64,000 nucleotides of DNA from positions 197,609 to 261,608 of the forward strand of contig PFDV01000005.1 in the NCBI GenBank assembly GCA_002772745.1, in the 5' to 3' direction. The translations under genes and the position numbers were made by a program. The stretch comes from Candidatus Peregrinibacteria bacterium CG10_big_fil_rev_8_21_14_0_10_55_24 (GTDB lineage Bacteria > Patescibacteriota > Gracilibacteria > Peribacterales > Peribacteraceae). Under the pieces are notes generated by a model. That model did no database searches. It was not told where the DNA came from and saw only the letters and a list, made by a program, of their open reading frames with translations. The stretch's first letter is position 1. Every line of letters starts with the position of its first letter. Shown one piece after another: positions 15,208 to 23,520 of this stretch.

Positions 15208-16947
15208 CTATGCTTTCCCCTTCCGAAAGCTATTCCTCCATAGTCCTTGTAGGAGAATGATTCCTATGCAGGAGAGGAGCGTAAGGAGACTCGTCCAATT
15301 TGCGATGTGCTGGAGGAGTGACATGCGCCAGGTCACGGGTTCGCCATGCGTAAAGCGCTCCAGGTTCTCACGGTCCTCCGTACGGATGCGATCCCCCGGT
15401 TGGCAATCATTCTCCCGCGGGTACACGTAACAGGAAGGGTTGATCAGGTTGTATGCCCCCTCCGTCACGTCGTCCACGGGTCCGGCATGGAGCACGAGTT
15501 TCTGCGGTTGGCGTGCCCATACGAAGAGCGCATCAAAGTCGCAACTTCGAGAGCTCGCTGTGTCGAAGCTCGGTGGCATTGTGTCGTTAACGACGGTCAC
15601 CGGTGCCGACAGCCATGCGGGACTCACCGAGCGCAGGTGTTCTTCTGTTACTGCGATGTTGTAGTTCAAGCGCACGTGTTGCAACGTGTACGGCGTCATG
15701 ACGGCCATCATGCTCAAGATGGTGATGATGCCGATGAAGAGCGGGGTGGTGTGCTCCTTGTCCGACTCCAATCGTTGTGTGCTTCTTTGCAGCGCCAGGA
15801 TTGCAACAATGCTCAAGAGGAGCGAGAGGGGATAGAGAAACCGCAGCGAGACGCGGAAGCTGGAGAACACGGGGAGGTGCACCAGTCGAGACGCGATCAT
15901 CCCTTGCCCGGCGATGAGTTCCATGAATGCGAGGAGTATCAACGCGCCGATGCTCAGCGCAATGGCACTGCGCCGCCATGAGCGATACAGCATGTCGCGC
16001 TCTTTCCACGCGAGGACGAGCGCGCACAGGAGTCCGATGGCAACCACGGGCGAAAGCGGCAGCAGGTGTTCGTGGAACTCCCAGGGGATTTTGCGGTAGA
16101 GCTCAGGTTTCTGCGGCAGTGCCCACAAGGCAAGTGCAATGTATTTGGGGACCGCAAGGAACGGTACTTGGCTCATGTGTGCTGTGCGGGGAAATTCCTG
16201 CATCAGGCTGAGGATGGCCACGATTTTCTCTGCGCAGAGGAGAGCGCTCAGCGTTCCGCAGGTGATGGCTCGTAGTGCGATGATGCGTACTCGTTCCCAT
16301 GGGTGTTGCGTGAGGATCACATCGAAGAGCGCAAGGGGGAAAAGGAGCAGGATTCCGAGGACGAGGACGTACGCCCCCGCGGCGTGGAGAATCATTGCCG
16401 TGAGGAGCGCCCCCGCGGCAGCGCGCGCAAGGAGAGATCGCTGCGTGTCTCCTCGCTGATCTAGGAGAATCCATGGGTAAGCGCCCAAGAGCGGTGCCAT
16501 GAGGAAGTTGATGTGGCCGACCAATGCGTGCATCACGTGGAATCCATTTGCCGTGCAGAGGAGTGCGAGTGCGTGCGCCCACGCGGGTGAAAGTCTCCAT
16601 GCACGGCGTGCACTGCCATACCACGCGACATATCCGGCGCCGAGCGCCAGGAAAATGCTCAGTTGGAACGCTGTCCACGGCGAAAACACCTGTCCCAAGA
16701 GTTGCAGGTGCGAGTAGAAAAAGCTGTTGGGGTTCCCCTCAATGGGCAACCCGCCGCACAGGTGCACGCCGTATCGAAGCGGTGTCCATCCCTGGTGAGC
16801 AATGTGCCACTGTCCCTCAATAAGGTAGGGAAGAAAGCTTCCAAAATCGTGCCCGACAAACGGATAACGGACATTGAGAAGCGTTGCGACTACGACGAGG
16901 AATGCCGCAAGTACACAAAGCCAAAGGAGGTGTGAGCGTCGTGTGAT
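15208..16947 (-). CDS. Polytopic GT-C-like membrane protein, start unresolved
   Basis: A membrane protein of about 520-580 residues with some 11-13 helices and an extracytoplasmic C-terminal part rich in Cys and acidic residues before a last anchor. The fold and the early motif VGHDFGSFLPYL resemble GT-C type glycosyltransferases. It follows a GT2 gene (16985-17689), so sugar transfer to a lipid or surface polymer is likely. The frame is open back to a TGA at 16951-16953, and the region 16768-16947 encodes a convincing first helix, but it contains no ATG, GTG or TTG; the first usual start is GTG 16767. An ATG at 16969-16971 in the same frame is cut off by that TGA after six codons. Either an unusual start or a frameshift is involved. 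Confidence 0.7.
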   Translation of the reverse strand: MTRRSHLLWLCVLAAFLVVVATLLNVRYPFVGHDFGSFLPYLIEGQWHIAHQGWTPLRYGVHLCGGLPIEGNPNSFFYSHLQLLGQVFSPWTAFQLSIFLALGAGYVAWYGSARRAWRLSPAWAHALALLCTANGFHVMHALVGHINFLMAPLLGAYPWILLDQRGDTQRSLLARAAAGALLTAMILHAAGAYVLVLGILLLFPLALFDVILTQHPWERVRIIALRAITCGTLSALLCAEKIVAILSLMQEFPRTAHMSQVPFLAVPKYIALALWALPQKPELYRKIPWEFHEHLLPLSPVVAIGLLCALVLAWKERDMLYRSWRRSAIALSIGALILLAFMELIAGQGMIASRLVHLPVFSSFRVSLRFLYPLSLLLSIVAILALQRSTQRLESDKEHTTPLFIGIITILSMMAVMTPYTLQHVRLNYNIAVTEEHLRSVSPAWLSAPVTVVNDTMPPSFDTASSRSCDFDALFVWARQPQKLVLHAGPVDDVTEGAYNLINPSCYVYPRENDCQPGDRIRTEDRENLERFTHGEPVTWRMSLLQHIANWTSLLTLLSCIGIILLQGLWRNSFRKGKA

Positions 16948-16984
16948 GTCTCAGTATGGCGCGAGCGGCATGTGCGCGCAAAAA

Positions 16985-17689
16985 CTACGTTGTTCTCCTC
17001 AGCAGCCGCAGGTGTATGAACAGCGAGACCGCATCCCACGTTGCCTGTATTCCTAAGAGGGGATTCCCGCCGCGTGCTTTCCCAGCACGGCGTTTCTCTG
17101 TGGGGATGTGGATTACCGTGAAGGTGCGTCCGTTCCGTACTGCACGGATCACCCGCTCCGCTTCGGCAAAGATGCCACGGGATCGGATCGGCGTTTCCTC
17201 GATCACACTCCTCTTCATGCACTTGCTGCAGCCTGTGTCGACAAGATCGATGCCAAAGAGCACCATCGGCACCAATCGGTATCCTGCGGAGAGCAACCAA
17301 CGCCACGGACCGTAGTACTTATGCTCACGCGCGAGGAGAACGATGTCATGTTTGCTGAGCAGGGGCAGGGCATCCTTCAGGGATTCAGGAGGATACTGGC
17401 CGTCTCCGTGGACGAAGAAGATGACGTCCTTTGATGCATTCCTATAGAGCTCTTCAAACGTTGCAGCCATACCCCTGCGATGCGGATGGCGGATGCAGCG
17501 AAGACGATCGGGGAATCTGTGGAACCATTCCTCGATACGTGCAGGGGTTTCGTCCTTGCTCCCGTCGTCGGCGATGACAATTTCCCAATCCTGCGTATGT
17601 TCCTGCAGCGTGCGCACGCTGCGGCCAAGCATATCGTCAAGCGTTGCTGCTTCGTTGTACGCCGGAATGACAATGCTCACCGAAGACAT
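16985..17689 (-). CDS. Glycosyltransferase, GT2 family (DPM1-like)
   Basis: A 234-residue GT-A enzyme of the dolichyl-phosphate mannosyltransferase type, which would load a sugar on a lipid carrier at the inner membrane. Motifs: VSIVIPAYNEAATL, IVIADDGSKDET, HRRGMAATFEELY, FVHGDGQYPPESL (DxD-like Asp) and the acceptor region. No C-terminal membrane helices, so it is a short form. Start fixed by TAGAAT 6 nt upstream of ATG. The membrane protein gene downstream may use the product. Confidence 0.88.
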   Translation of the reverse strand: MSSVSIVIPAYNEAATLDDMLGRSVRTLQEHTQDWEIVIADDGSKDETPARIEEWFHRFPDRLRCIRHPHRRGMAATFEELYRNASKDVIFFVHGDGQYPPESLKDALPLLSKHDIVLLAREHKYYGPWRWLLSAGYRLVPMVLFGIDLVDTGCSKCMKRSVIEETPIRSRGIFAEAERVIRAVRNGRTFTVIHIPTEKRRAGKARGGNPLLGIQATWDAVSLFIHLRLLRRTT

Positions 17690-17723
17690 AGCTGGATTCT
17701 AGCAGTGTACAGTTTGAGTTGCA

Positions 17724-19133
17724 TCAGCTTGCGAACTTGGGCAGCTCGTATGCGCCGCTCAAGATTCTGCTCGTCTTGTAGGCGAGCTCGATGTCGCCGT
17801 GCTCAGCGAACCTGCGCAGGATTTCCTTGGCGATCTGCGTGGCAATGGGACGACGCTCGCCGATGGGTATCGAGAATCGCAGGGTGAAATCAATGCCGTC
17901 CGCGGCGATGTCCACATGGACGGCCGGTCCTCGCGACTGCTTAGGAACGAAGTACATCTTCGTGCGCGAAGCGTACTGCCGCTTGTCCTTCTCCTCGAAC
18001 GCGCCCGTCTGCTCCTCGAGAGTCGTGAGGAGAATCTTCTCCGCTTTCTCCCAATTACTCTCGTACGTCACCGTCACGTGCATCTCGGCGCGGACGAAGT
18101 CCGAAGTTGCGCTGTGATTGATCACGTGCTGCGTGAGCACGACCGAATTGGGAAGCGAGAGAATCTTTCCCGTTCGTTCGAGCACGGGACTGCCTTCGAT
18201 GCCGACTTCCAACATGCGTGTGCGCAGGACACCGATGTCGATGATCTCCCCTGTATCGTTGCCTATGGTCACGCGCTGTCCCTGCGTGAAGAGCCTGTGC
18301 TGACGGATCATCATCCAGCCGAGGATGTCCTTGACCACGTCCTGCAGCGCGATGGCGATACCAGCACCGATGATGGCGAAGGACGTGATGATGCTGGGAT
18401 GCCGTGCAAGAAGCGCGCTCAAGATCCAGAGGACCGTGATCGTGTACACCGCTGCGGTGAAGATCTTGATAGCCGCGTAGCGGTACTCTCTTCGACCGAT
18501 GCGTGTGAGCACAGCCGTGCGTACCACGTGCTCGAAGAGCCAGACCAAGAAGAGCAGGATTGCGTAGAATCCCATGGAGCGCAGAAATGTGAACTGTTCT
18601 CTGCGTTGCTCCGTTTGCAGCTTCTCCAGGCGTTGCTCATTTGCCGAAAGCACAGCTTCCAGTGCGGCGACGCGCTCCTCGAGCACCGCGCGCTTGGCCA
18701 GGAGTTCTGCGTGGGATTTGGTCAGCCGTATGGACTCCGTTGCGCCTGTTTCCGTCGGCGGGTTCAGGTACACCTGCTCCTCCTCTGTATTGAGCAGATC
18801 CAAGTCTGCGCTGTGTTCGGCGATGCGATCATGCAGTGAATTCACCACCACTTGCTGGCGGTCGAGCGCGCGCACAGGGTCCGACTCGCTGAGCTCATCA
18901 CTCACTGGTGCTGCAATGGTCTGCAAGAGCTCCTCCTGCACCGTGTCCCTAAGATCTTTGCGCTCTTTATCAATGCTCTCCTGGACACTCGTATCCTTCG
19001 GATTGCGCTCCTGCAGGGTATAGAGGTACGTCAAACGGGACTCCTGCTGCGCGTACGCGTTCTGCTGTGCTGCGCATGGCAGAGCGATGGCAATGAGGAA
19101 GAGAGCCGTTGGAAAGATAGCGAAACGTCGCAT
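17724..19133 (-). CDS. MscS family mechanosensitive channel with coiled-coil N-domain
   Basis: A 469-residue protein: signal peptide (MRRFAIFPTALFLIAIALPCAAQ), a long exported helical/coiled-coil region (about 30-190), then the MscS core with three helices (about 200-300) and the pore-lining segment SFAIIGAGIAIALQDVVKDILGWMMI, followed by the beta domain (VTIGNDTGEIIDIGVLRTRM) and the alpha/beta C-terminus. Such channels open on membrane tension to release solutes. The start is supported by TACAAT 9 nt upstream. Confidence 0.9.
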   Translation of the reverse strand: MRRFAIFPTALFLIAIALPCAAQQNAYAQQESRLTYLYTLQERNPKDTSVQESIDKERKDLRDTVQEELLQTIAAPVSDELSESDPVRALDRQQVVVNSLHDRIAEHSADLDLLNTEEEQVYLNPPTETGATESIRLTKSHAELLAKRAVLEERVAALEAVLSANEQRLEKLQTEQRREQFTFLRSMGFYAILLFLVWLFEHVVRTAVLTRIGRREYRYAAIKIFTAAVYTITVLWILSALLARHPSIITSFAIIGAGIAIALQDVVKDILGWMMIRQHRLFTQGQRVTIGNDTGEIIDIGVLRTRMLEVGIEGSPVLERTGKILSLPNSVVLTQHVINHSATSDFVRAEMHVTVTYESNWEKAEKILLTTLEEQTGAFEEKDKRQYASRTKMYFVPKQSRGPAVHVDIAADGIDFTLRFSIPIGERRPIATQIAKEILRRFAEHGDIELAYKTSRILSGAYELPKFAS

Positions 19134-19197
19134 CGTGCGCGGATTGTACGCTGGCGTTTCGCGCTGCGCCATTGGTTGAGCGAATACGGGTTTTCTC

Positions 19198-19536
19198 TCA
19201 CGCAGTGATTGCCCACGCCGGAAGCGGTCCGACGTGCCATGTTCCCTGGGGAGACAGGAAGACGCCGTTGAGTCTTGCGCACGCGTTTCCGCGCGTTTCT
19301 TCGATCACGTACCGCAAGGCGCCCCTTCCGTTCTCCGGTCCTTCCTCCGGGGGCACGAGCGCCATTGTCACGCCACTCTCCGCCCAGTCGAGGAATCTCT
19401 CGCCTTGCGCCGCCAGATACTTCTCGAAGCATAACCGTACGGTGCCCATGTGTTCAGGCGCAACGTGGTCGAGTTGTACGTTCCCCGTTTCCAGGAGAGC
19501 ATGCGCGCGACCCTGTAGCGGTTCGGGAGTTGTCAT
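19198..19536 (-). CDS. Hypothetical protein of 112 residues
   Basis: A soluble alpha/beta-looking protein (MTTPEPLQGRAHALLETGNVQLDHV...) with no motif I can place. The upstream ATG at 19548 is an alternative start; TACTAT is 10 nt before 19536. It lies upstream of the MscS gene on the same strand with a 64-nt gap. Confidence 0.5.
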   Translation of the reverse strand: MTTPEPLQGRAHALLETGNVQLDHVAPEHMGTVRLCFEKYLAAQGERFLDWAESGVTMALVPPEEGPENGRGALRYVIEETRGNACARLNGVFLSPQGTWHVGPLPAWAITA

Positions 19537-19704
19537 GATCCAATCCATAGTATGAGCGTTCCCCGTCCGCGGGCATGGAAGGCGGGGGAACGTATGATGT
19601 TATCGTAGAACATTTAGAAAAGAAGACCAGGATTTCCTCCGTTGTTCTGTGGACTATTTTAGAGTGAAAAATCCCATGGTAATTGTAGAATGAAGGAAAA
19701 TTTC

Positions 19705-19713
19705 TGCTATACT
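19705..19713 (+). promoter_or_regulatory. Extended -10 promoter of the cold-shock gene
   Basis: TGC-TATACT is an extended -10 motif about 86 nt upstream of the csp start, so the mRNA would have an unusually long 5' leader for this genome. Long leaders are typical of cspA-type genes, where RNA folding senses temperature. Confidence 0.55.
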
Positions 19714-19799
19714 GTATTCGTAATCTTAGTTTTGAAAGAGGTAGAGATGCTTCTCCCAGAGTTACGATTACATTTCTACTTTTTTTCATCCTTATCTCT

Positions 19800-19994
19800 A
19801 TGGATACGGGTACAGTCAAGAAACTGTTGAACGGTTTCGGCTTCATCTCCCGCGAGGGCAGTGAAGATCTTTTCTTCCACTCAGCGGATCTGGTGGATGT
19901 GTCTTTCGACTCTCTCCGTGAGGGCGATGCCGTGCAGTTCGAAGTCGGCAGCGGGCCAAAGGGCCCCAAGGCTCAGAAAGTTTCCAAGGCGTAA
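19800..19994 (+). CDS. Cold-shock domain protein
   Basis: A 64-residue single cold-shock domain (MDTGTVKKLLNGFGFISREGSEDLFFHSADL), a beta-barrel that binds single-stranded nucleic acid. RNP1 is represented by NGFGFIS and RNP2 by LFFHS, slightly different from the KGFGFI and VFVHF of CspA. The long leader and a strong terminator make it a stand-alone unit, in contrast to the leaderless genes around it. Confidence 0.92.
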   Translation: MDTGTVKKLLNGFGFISREGSEDLFFHSADLVDVSFDSLREGDAVQFEVGSGPKGPKAQKVSKA

Positions 19995-20009
19995 TTCCTT
20001 AGAACTTCA

Positions 20010-20042
20010 AAAACACGCGACAAAGAGTCGCGTGTTTTTTTT
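20010..20042 (+). terminator. Rho-independent terminator of the cold-shock gene
   Basis: AAACACGCGAC-AAAGA-GTCGCGTGTTT is an 11-bp hairpin followed by a T-run. It lies 16 nt after the csp stop codon and is one of the few textbook terminators in the window. Confidence 0.92.
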
Positions 20043-20120
20043 AAAAAATATTTCGAAGCTCTTGGAGTAGGATATGAGAATCAAAACTGACTTTCTGGCT
20101 TGGGAAACCAATTCGCAATT

Positions 20121-20687
20121 TTATTTGCGAGTTGTCTTGTTGCACACCATCAACCATGCGTCCGTCGGCTGGCCTGTGTGCTGCTCCCAGTTACGGAGGA
20201 TCTTTAGTTTCCTAAACCCGGCTTTTTCGTAGGCGCGTATGGCGCGGGTGTTGCGCATGTCAGGGTCGATGATGACGGTCTTCGCACTTCGCTGCTCAAA
20301 CAGGTATCGCAACATGAGCTTGAGCGCCGTTGATCCGATGCCCTTTCCGAAGTGATCTGGTTCTCCGATGAGAATATCCATCGCCCAAACATGGGGTTGT
20401 TCAAGGAGAGGCTCCTTTACGTTGTACTCTTTCTCCTCTCGTGTTTCGTAGAATTGTAGGTACCCCACAGGGGCAGAGTGCCATTCGATGATAGCTGCTT
20501 GTATGTGACTCTCGCCCACAACGCGGGGTCTGTACTTAGCTTTGATCGCATCTACCGTTTGTCCCGCGCGGTTCTCGTACCACTCCTCAACCGTGGGGTT
20601 CGTCAACCACTTCAAGAGCAATGCGTACTCTTGTTCCGTGTCCTCCATCGTACGGACACGCATGCCTGCATCTGCGATGAGTTCCAT
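20121..20687 (-). CDS. GNAT acetyltransferase, AAC(6')-like
   Basis: A 188-residue GNAT enzyme that transfers acetyl from acetyl-CoA. The segments VWAMDILIGEPDHFGKGIGSTALKLMLRYLF (CoA loop) and IDPDMRNTRAIRAYEKAGFRK are close to the aminoglycoside 6'-N-acetyltransferase group. Resistance to aminoglycosides is possible but not shown; chromosomal relatives often have other substrates. The start has TATGCT 6 nt upstream. It is in the lower-GC stretch between 19.5 and 23.1 kb. Confidence 0.8.
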   Translation of the reverse strand: MELIADAGMRVRTMEDTEQEYALLLKWLTNPTVEEWYENRAGQTVDAIKAKYRPRVVGESHIQAAIIEWHSAPVGYLQFYETREEKEYNVKEPLLEQPHVWAMDILIGEPDHFGKGIGSTALKLMLRYLFEQRSAKTVIIDPDMRNTRAIRAYEKAGFRKLKILRNWEQHTGQPTDAWLMVCNKTTRK

Positions 20688-20768
20688 AATTTGAGCATAG
20701 AATTACTCGGAGCTCCTTACGGGAATGCATGAGGAACTGACAAGGGAGCACATGGAAGCTAAGGATAA

Positions 20769-21101
20769 TCAAAGAGACATTCCTATTGCGATGATGAGAA
20801 CCATACCGAGAAATGCGGCGAGCCACACCGCGCTCCAACAGATGATCTCTATAGTGCGTCGTACGTTGTTTTCGACAAGGAGAACAAGAGGGTACCCCAG
20901 TACGGCACTGCCGCACACCAAAGCAGAAAACACGAACGCTGTCAGAAAGAAGGCTATGCCAACGAACGGGTTTGGGAATAGGTTGTCGCCTAGCCAGCCA
21001 TGAACGGTTTGCAGCGTGAGTGCGAAGAGAAGGACGTAGCTAAGTACAAGTATCGCCTGCGCCAGGCCGACTTTCCAAGAGGGGATACGTAGGAGTTCCA
21101 T
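20769..21101 (-). CDS. Small three-helix membrane protein
   Basis: A 110-residue protein with three hydrophobic helices (about 10-35, 45-75, 85-108). No family recognised. TATCGT lies 6 nt before the ATG at 21101, fixing the start; the longer frame upstream has no coding character. Same strand as the GNAT gene, gap 81 nt. Confidence 0.55.
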   Translation of the reverse strand: MELLRIPSWKVGLAQAILVLSYVLLFALTLQTVHGWLGDNLFPNPFVGIAFFLTAFVFSALVCGSAVLGYPLVLLVENNVRRTIEIICWSAVWLAAFLGMVLIIAIGMSL

Positions 21102-21150
21102 GGGTGAACGATACCACAAATGGCCCCCTGTGTCCGGCGGGAGACTTTCT

Positions 21151-21170
21151 GGAGCGGGATACTGGAGCTT
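21151..21170. repeat. 20-bp direct repeat, left copy, with tRNA-Gly 3' end
   Basis: GGAGCGGGATACTGGAGCTT; the copy at 22179-22198 differs at one base. Together with the preceding T it contains TGGAGCGGGATA, the complement of the last 12 nt of tRNA-Gly(CCC), including CCA. The two repeats bracket about 1 kb holding one ORFan gene. This looks like attachment sites of an integrated element that used a tRNA 3' end. Confidence 0.6.
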
Positions 21171-21171
21171 C

Positions 21172-21990
21172 TTAGGAATCAGGTGACACTCTTTGTACTG
21201 TTCGCGTAACTTCGGGCAGCGGCACCTCAAGCGATTTAGACCAGTCCTTATCCTGTTGTGACGAACGGAATGACACAAATGACTGCATCCGGGGATGATT
21301 GCCCCAGTTGTCGAAAAGCGAATCCGGCACGTGCGTGCGAAGAATTATGCGCGGGGTTCGATCGTATTTCCAGTTCACAGTGTCCGTGTCATCGAGCAGC
21401 TGTTGAACCTGTTTACGGCTCATTGCACCTCGAATATTCGAAAGCAGGACGCCGGAAGCATGGTTGGGCATCTCAAATGCACTTGTGTCGAACCCGTTAT
21501 TTTTCAGATGAGCGACATCATGCAGCAACATGGTATCTGCATCGATGTTCCCGTAGGTTCCTTGTGGAGTTGTGAGGCTTATGCGGTGTCGGATGGATTC
21601 ATCAATATGTCTGCGATATCGTCGCATAAGGGTGACAAAGAGATTGTAGGTTCCCCCCAATCCGACTTGCTCGAAGATGCAATCGACGGCTGCGTCGATG
21701 GGTGGGCTGTGACGACGTCGATTTCCCGAGGGAGAGCCGATTCCTTTCAATGTGGTTTGGTGGAAGATGGCGCTCAGATCATTGCGGATTCCGGTCTCCT
21801 GAAGGACGATTGCTGTTTGGAGATCGAATGCAATTCCCGTGTTCCTATCGGTATCACGAATGCCGGGTAGTGTGTACTTCAGTTGAGTGAGGGATCGGCT
21901 GCGTTCGCCGCTGAAACCACCTGTTTCGCGTACTCGACGATACTCCGCATGAAATTCACTCCTCGGATATCTGACGACTTCTTGGGGCAT
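21172..21990 (-). CDS. ORFan protein of 272 residues
   Basis: A soluble, mostly polar protein (MPQEVVRYPRSEFHAEYRRV...) with no motif I recognise. A segment around residues 140-165 (TTPQGTYGNIDADTMLLHDVAHLKNNGFDTSAFEMPNH) looks like an alpha/beta core. The gene's stop is 1 bp from one copy of a 20-bp direct repeat, and its start is about 190 bp from the other. It lies in a lower-GC stretch. Possibly a recently acquired gene. Confidence 0.55.
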   Translation of the reverse strand: MPQEVVRYPRSEFHAEYRRVRETGGFSGERSRSLTQLKYTLPGIRDTDRNTGIAFDLQTAIVLQETGIRNDLSAIFHQTTLKGIGSPSGNRRRHSPPIDAAVDCIFEQVGLGGTYNLFVTLMRRYRRHIDESIRHRISLTTPQGTYGNIDADTMLLHDVAHLKNNGFDTSAFEMPNHASGVLLSNIRGAMSRKQVQQLLDDTDTVNWKYDRTPRIILRTHVPDSLFDNWGNHPRMQSFVSFRSSQQDKDWSKSLEVPLPEVTRTVQRVSPDS

Positions 21991-22080
21991 ATATGTATTT
22001 AAATCCTACAGATACCATTATGTCAATGGAGCTCTAGGCTAGAGGAAGTGAGAACCAGGCTCATCGGTTAGAACCGCAGA

Positions 22081-22180
22081 TGGCCGCGCCACGTGATTGC
22101 GCGCAGGGACGTAAAGCGACTATGTCGCCACGTCCCACGTAAAATTTGCTGCTCGCTTCGCTGCGCGCAATTTTACGTGG
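22081..22180 (-). repeat. 100-bp structured repeat abutting a tRNA-Gly 3'-end fragment
   Basis: Read on the minus strand it begins CCACGTAAAAT directly after the tRNA-like TATCCCGCT, so that CCA is shared. It contains an ATTTTACGTGG partner arm, a GCGAC-ATA-GTCGC hairpin and an outer arm CTGCGCGCAAT pairing with ATTGCGCGCAG. A second copy (43255-43353) is about 90% identical and has paired changes. The rest of the gap 21991-22338 holds no gene. Confidence 0.85.
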
Positions 22181-22198
22181 AGCGGGATAATGGAGCTT
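22179..22198. repeat. 20-bp direct repeat, right copy, with tRNA-Gly 3' end
   Basis: GGAGCGGGATAATGGAGCTT, 19/20 identical to 21151-21170. Its first bases are the tRNA-Gly 3' end and also touch the 100-bp structured repeat. Confidence 0.6.
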
Positions 22199-22338
22199 AT
22201 TCAGAACTAGAGTGTATCCTACAGAAGTGACTCTGCCCAATGTAGGTACAGGTGAATCTTGTAATAAGAATAATAATGTGATATTATATATATATCCTTA
22301 AAGAGGAACGAATATCGGGCCCAGGTGAATACGACGAT

Positions 22339-22986
22339 GTGGCTACATTGCCGCATTTTGCGTTTAGTAATAAGAAAAATGGCCATGTGATGAGTTGCAG
22401 AACACAAGATAGTGCCGGTGTTAGTGCAAATGTCATGGACGATGGTTCGATTGTCATTATGTATCAAATGAATAAACAGGAGGGAAAAGGTGGACAAGAA
22501 TGTTTGCGATGGCGAGTTAAGGTTGAGGAGAAACGAATCACAGGTCTCATCGGATATAACCATACAATTGGAAAACACAGAAACATGCAGCCTCCGATAA
22601 CGCTACAGGATGTGCTTTCTATGGAAACTGATGCAGGCGGAACAGTCCTCGACAGAATCGGTAAGGAGTTGTTTCTAATACCCAATGAGAATATCAGCCG
22701 GTTGAGTGATGTTAGTGGACAAGAAGTACGTTTGCTCCTTGCGAAGGATCAGCAAAAACACGAGAAGGAACTTGTCTCTGAAGTTATTGGTGATGTTGCT
22801 GATTGGCAACGTTTGGGTTATCAGCCAACACGCGAAGAATGGGATTCAATTGTTAAGAATTGTACTGAGACTTGGTACGGTAATGGGACACAGATTGGGA
22901 GGGCGACTAGGAAAAGGGTGATGGAAACACTGAGGAAGGTGGAGCCGAAACGGTCGTGGTGGGCACGGTGGGCATTGGGAGTGTAA
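22339..22986 (+). CDS. Hypothetical low-GC protein of 215 residues
   Basis: A mostly polar protein starting at GTG 22339, the only usual start in a frame open from 22282; an internal ATG at 22390 is the alternative. The C-terminus (KRSWWARWALGV) is basic and tryptophan-rich. No family recognised. Base composition is lower in GC than the flanking core genes and an AT-rich tract (22280-22296) precedes it, consistent with an acquired gene. Confidence 0.5.
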   Translation: MATLPHFAFSNKKNGHVMSCRTQDSAGVSANVMDDGSIVIMYQMNKQEGKGGQECLRWRVKVEEKRITGLIGYNHTIGKHRNMQPPITLQDVLSMETDAGGTVLDRIGKELFLIPNENISRLSDVSGQEVRLLLAKDQQKHEKELVSEVIGDVADWQRLGYQPTREEWDSIVKNCTETWYGNGTQIGRATRKRVMETLRKVEPKRSWWARWALGV

Positions 22987-23140
22987 AGAAGCCGTGTATT
23001 GGTTTTTTTCTCCAACATTATTCAGGGTGCGTGTTGGTAAAAAGGCGATCCAATAACTCAGGAATAGACACCCCAAGAGGACTTCTTCCGCTTACGTCGA
23101 AAAAGCGCCCGAAACCGAACGCTTACCTTACGAAGCCGGA

Positions 23141-23214
23141 TGGAGCGGGATACGAGAATCGAACTCGCGTCTCAAGCTTGGGAAGCTTGCATACTACCAC
23201 TGTACTAATCCCGC
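23141..23214 (-). tRNA. tRNA-Gly(CCC)
   Basis: Complete cloverleaf on the minus strand: GCGGGAT/ATCCCGC acceptor, anticodon stem CAAGC/GCTTG with loop TTCCCAA giving CCC, T-arm CGAG-TTCGATT-CTCG, encoded CCA. Its last 12 nt recur at 21150-21161 and 22178-22189. Confidence 0.94.
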
Positions 23215-23352
23215 GCGCGCAATGCATACTACGCAGTTTCGAAAAACGTGCCAAGGTGGCCCCCCTTTGCCTGAGGCATACATTGGTATAGAGCCGACGA
23301 TGTGCCAGATATCGTGGTTTTAGGTTCCGCGACAATCACGGTGAAGGATCAG

Positions 23353-23395
23353 TGCCCTTCGACAAGCTCAGGGCAAAATTCGCACTGCGAATTTT
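23353..23395. repeat. Two palindromes next to the tRNA-Gly(GCC) CCA end
   Basis: On the minus strand, the tRNA CCA runs directly into CAAAATTCGCA-G-TGCGAATTTTG, an 11-bp hairpin that uses the C and A of CCA (23375-23396). Next to it is TGCCCTTCGACAAGCTCAGGGCA (23353-23375), a palindrome of a widespread type. The TTTT in the first could serve as a weak terminator. Confidence 0.7.
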
Positions 23396-23471
23396 GGAGC
23401 GGATGACGGGAGTCGAACCCGCGACCTTCTCCATGGCAAGGAGACGCTCTAGCCAACTGAGCTACATCCGC
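23395..23471 (-). tRNA. tRNA-Gly(GCC)
   Basis: Complete cloverleaf on the minus strand: GCGGATG/CATCCGC acceptor, anticodon stem TCTCC/GGAGA, loop TTGCCAT giving GCC, T-arm GCGGG-TTCGACT-CCCGT, encoded CCA. Confidence 0.95.
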
Positions 23472-23520
23472 ATTAGTGAAGAAATGAACAATAAATACCA
23501 TTTTATCGCTCCTTCGGAGC

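Noticed and set aside
16951-16953. UGA recoded as glycine (code 25), as in Gracilibacteria
   Set aside because: Many genes here end in TGA at the expected family length (gdhA, pilin 2, trxB), so UGA is a stop. The single TGA before the membrane protein gene is better explained by start or sequence problems.
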